Source: Apophysomyces variabilis
Lineage: Eukaryota > Mucoromycota > Mucoromycetes > Mucorales > Mucoraceae
Length of the DNA: 64,000 bases
Assembly: GCA_002749535.1 (NCBI GenBank)
Contig: MZZL01000391.1
Location: 585,337 to 649,336 of the forward strand
Direction: 5' to 3'
This document shows positions 63,020-64,000 of this stretch, in pieces. The position numbers were made by a program, and so were the translations under genes. Position 1 is the stretch's first letter. Each line of letters begins with the position of its first letter. Under the pieces are notes generated by a model. It was given only the letters and a program-made list of their open reading frames with translations, was not told where the DNA came from and ran no database searches.

Positions 63020-63445
63020 AATATAGTGTGGAAGGTTGCGACAAAAAGTCCAGTGTTTTCCCTATTTGTTTGCGCATTTCTATTTTTCATTTGCGGACTG
63101 GGATTCAAGTTTTTGCGGAATACAAAAATGGCTTTTGGGACGGTTTTCTAAAACCGTTTGTGTAATGCTCCAATCACATCAAAAGGGAATCTCCTAGGGC
63201 AACTGGCTATGGCTATGCCTAACAGACATCCATACCTTGTACAGTACAAATGACCCTTTACTGCTCTTTTCGCTAGCAGGACGTCTTGACGACTTGGAGG
63301 GAATTTTGAAATCTGGTATTAATTAGGTCAATTACTCAGGTCGTAGATTGTTATGAGTCTTGAGTATGTTATTATCTCGGACTGTAAATGATCTGCAAAT
63401 ATTTTATAGCGGTTCTTAACTAGGTTAAGGAATAGTATCCTATAA
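63020..63445. other. Gap between Prp5 start and Fanzor B end
   Basis: 425 bp with no open frame of note. It must contain the Prp5 promoter (minus strand reads away from here) and the 3' flank of Fanzor B, where a guide RNA or transposon end could lie. A perfect hairpin is at 63415-63429. Confidence 0.4.
63415..63429. repeat. Perfect hairpin downstream of Fanzor B
   Basis: CTTAAC-TAG-GTTAAG is a perfect 6-bp stem with a 3-nt loop, extendable by two weaker pairs. It starts 16 nt beyond the Fanzor B stop codon (minus strand). It could be part of the 3'UTR, of a guide-RNA scaffold, or chance. Confidence 0.35.
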
Positions 63446-64000
63446 CTAAATACTGTGCGTTGTCTTTGGCCTACGGAACGCGCCTGGGCGTTCATTGTTA
63501 TGGTCTCTCATATACAGAAATACGTGTAAAATATTTGTTGCAGCCATTTTGTCTCGATTCCAGAACATCACCGTACATGATTTTTTCTGACATGTCGGTA
63601 CAGCATGTATAGTCGAGCCTTTGTGGCCTTGTGCATCATTTTCTTCGTTCGCTTTCTGCAGATCTCAAGTCTGACATGCTGGACAGATTTGGGATGTGAG
63701 GTATTCGTCTATGAGAAATACAAATGTCGGAGCCTTTCCCATCCATGGTCAACCATAAGCCCATGAAATAACTCTATAGCCTACCTTTCGTCTCCTCGCT
63801 TGTTGCTGTAGTTCCTTGAAAACCGCCTTGGTAGGTGCAGCCTTTTTGCCTTTCATACTACCAGAAAACCCTCCATTTCCATAGGCGACAATGATCGGTT
63901 TGCTCTTCTCGTCAGATCGATCGTTCGGAGAAAGAGGAACCCATTTCGAATCATCTCGCTTAGGTTCCTTTTGCTTACTGCTTTGATCATACTTCTTGCT
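63446..64000 (-). pseudogene. Fanzor copy B, 3' half, with in-frame TGA
   Basis: The gene enters from the right edge. Exon 64000-63785 joins in phase 0 to 63733-63446.
The first exon carries the RuvC-II-region segment KPIIVAYGNGGFSGSMKGKK; the second starts APTFVFLIDEYLTSQICPAC, the entry to the zinc ribbon. An in-frame TGA (63667-63665) follows immediately. Beyond it the same frame continues into clear Fanzor sequence, with a second Cys pair (TCQKKSC) and RuvC-III in FWNRDKMAATNI, then MRDHNNERPGAF, ending at a TAG at 63448-63446. CGA to TGA (Arg to stop) would be a single C-to-T change.
It differs strongly from copy A in every motif, so it is not a recent duplicate. The N-terminal half lies outside the window. 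Confidence 0.85.

Overview
The window looks like nuclear DNA of an early-diverging filamentous fungus, most likely Mucoromycota (inference). Genes are dense and broken by many short introns (mostly 40-80 nt). Several share a TATA box, CT-rich leaders and AATAAA-type 3' ends. The gene set is fungal: PDR-type ABC pump, Erf2-like DHHC acyltransferase, Lunapark, Kre9/Knh1-like surface proteins, a Pom1/DYRK-like kinase. Two loci are Fanzor (eukaryotic TnpB-like) genes. I rebuilt exons by hand from frame, splice consensus and family conservation; junctions are predictions.

Layout: 1-3.1 kb has no gene I can support. 3.15-7.87 kb is a full-size PDR ABC transporter (+), and 9.04-11.37 kb an acetyl-CoA synthetase (+). 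At 12.48-13.02 kb is a FAM210/DUF1279 mitochondrial protein (+), and at 13.42-15.58 kb a PLP aminotransferase (+). Convergent to it are a small helical protein (15.59-16.34 kb, -), a doubtful mini-gene, and an Erf2-like DHHC protein (16.95-18.45 kb, -). Then U1 snRNP protein C (19.24-20.06 kb, +), serine racemase/threonine dehydratase (22.62-23.76 kb, +), Lunapark (24.58-25.79 kb, +), nucleoporin Nup58/Nup49 (26.68-29.19 kb, +), nucleoside diphosphate kinase (29.32-29.94 kb, +) and a DHX29-like DEAH helicase (30.51-35.91 kb, +). Two adjacent minus-strand genes (36.33-37.52 and 38.02-39.14 kb) share one architecture: secreted Kre9-like domain, one membrane span, proline-rich tail. A 2.7 kb gene-free stretch precedes a Ras GTPase (41.87-42.66 kb, +), which faces a cyclophilin (43.81-44.61 kb, -).

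44.6-54.3 kb is the accessory part. It holds a multi-exon Fanzor gene (47.14-49.36 kb, -) with an odd 5' end, a decayed Tc1/mariner-IS630 transposase (50.2-51.4 kb, +), a promethin/LDAF1-like lipid-droplet protein (51.78-52.30 kb, -), coding-like scraps and short repeats. After it come a DYRK/Pom1-type kinase (54.38-58.75 kb, +) and the spliceosomal DEAD-box helicase Prp5/DDX46 (59.30-63.02 kb, -). At the right edge (63.45-64.0 kb, -) lies the 3' half of a second, divergent Fanzor gene carrying an in-frame TGA.

The housekeeping genes do not form one pathway. RNA processing and translation (U1C, Prp5, DHX29), membrane and lipid biology (DHHC, Ras, Lunapark, promethin) and carbon or amino-acid metabolism (ACS, aminotransferase, racemase) are each represented. 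Erf2 palmitoylates Ras in yeast, and both are encoded here, 24 kb apart. The most unusual content is the pair of Fanzor loci, candidate RNA-guided nucleases of mobile elements.
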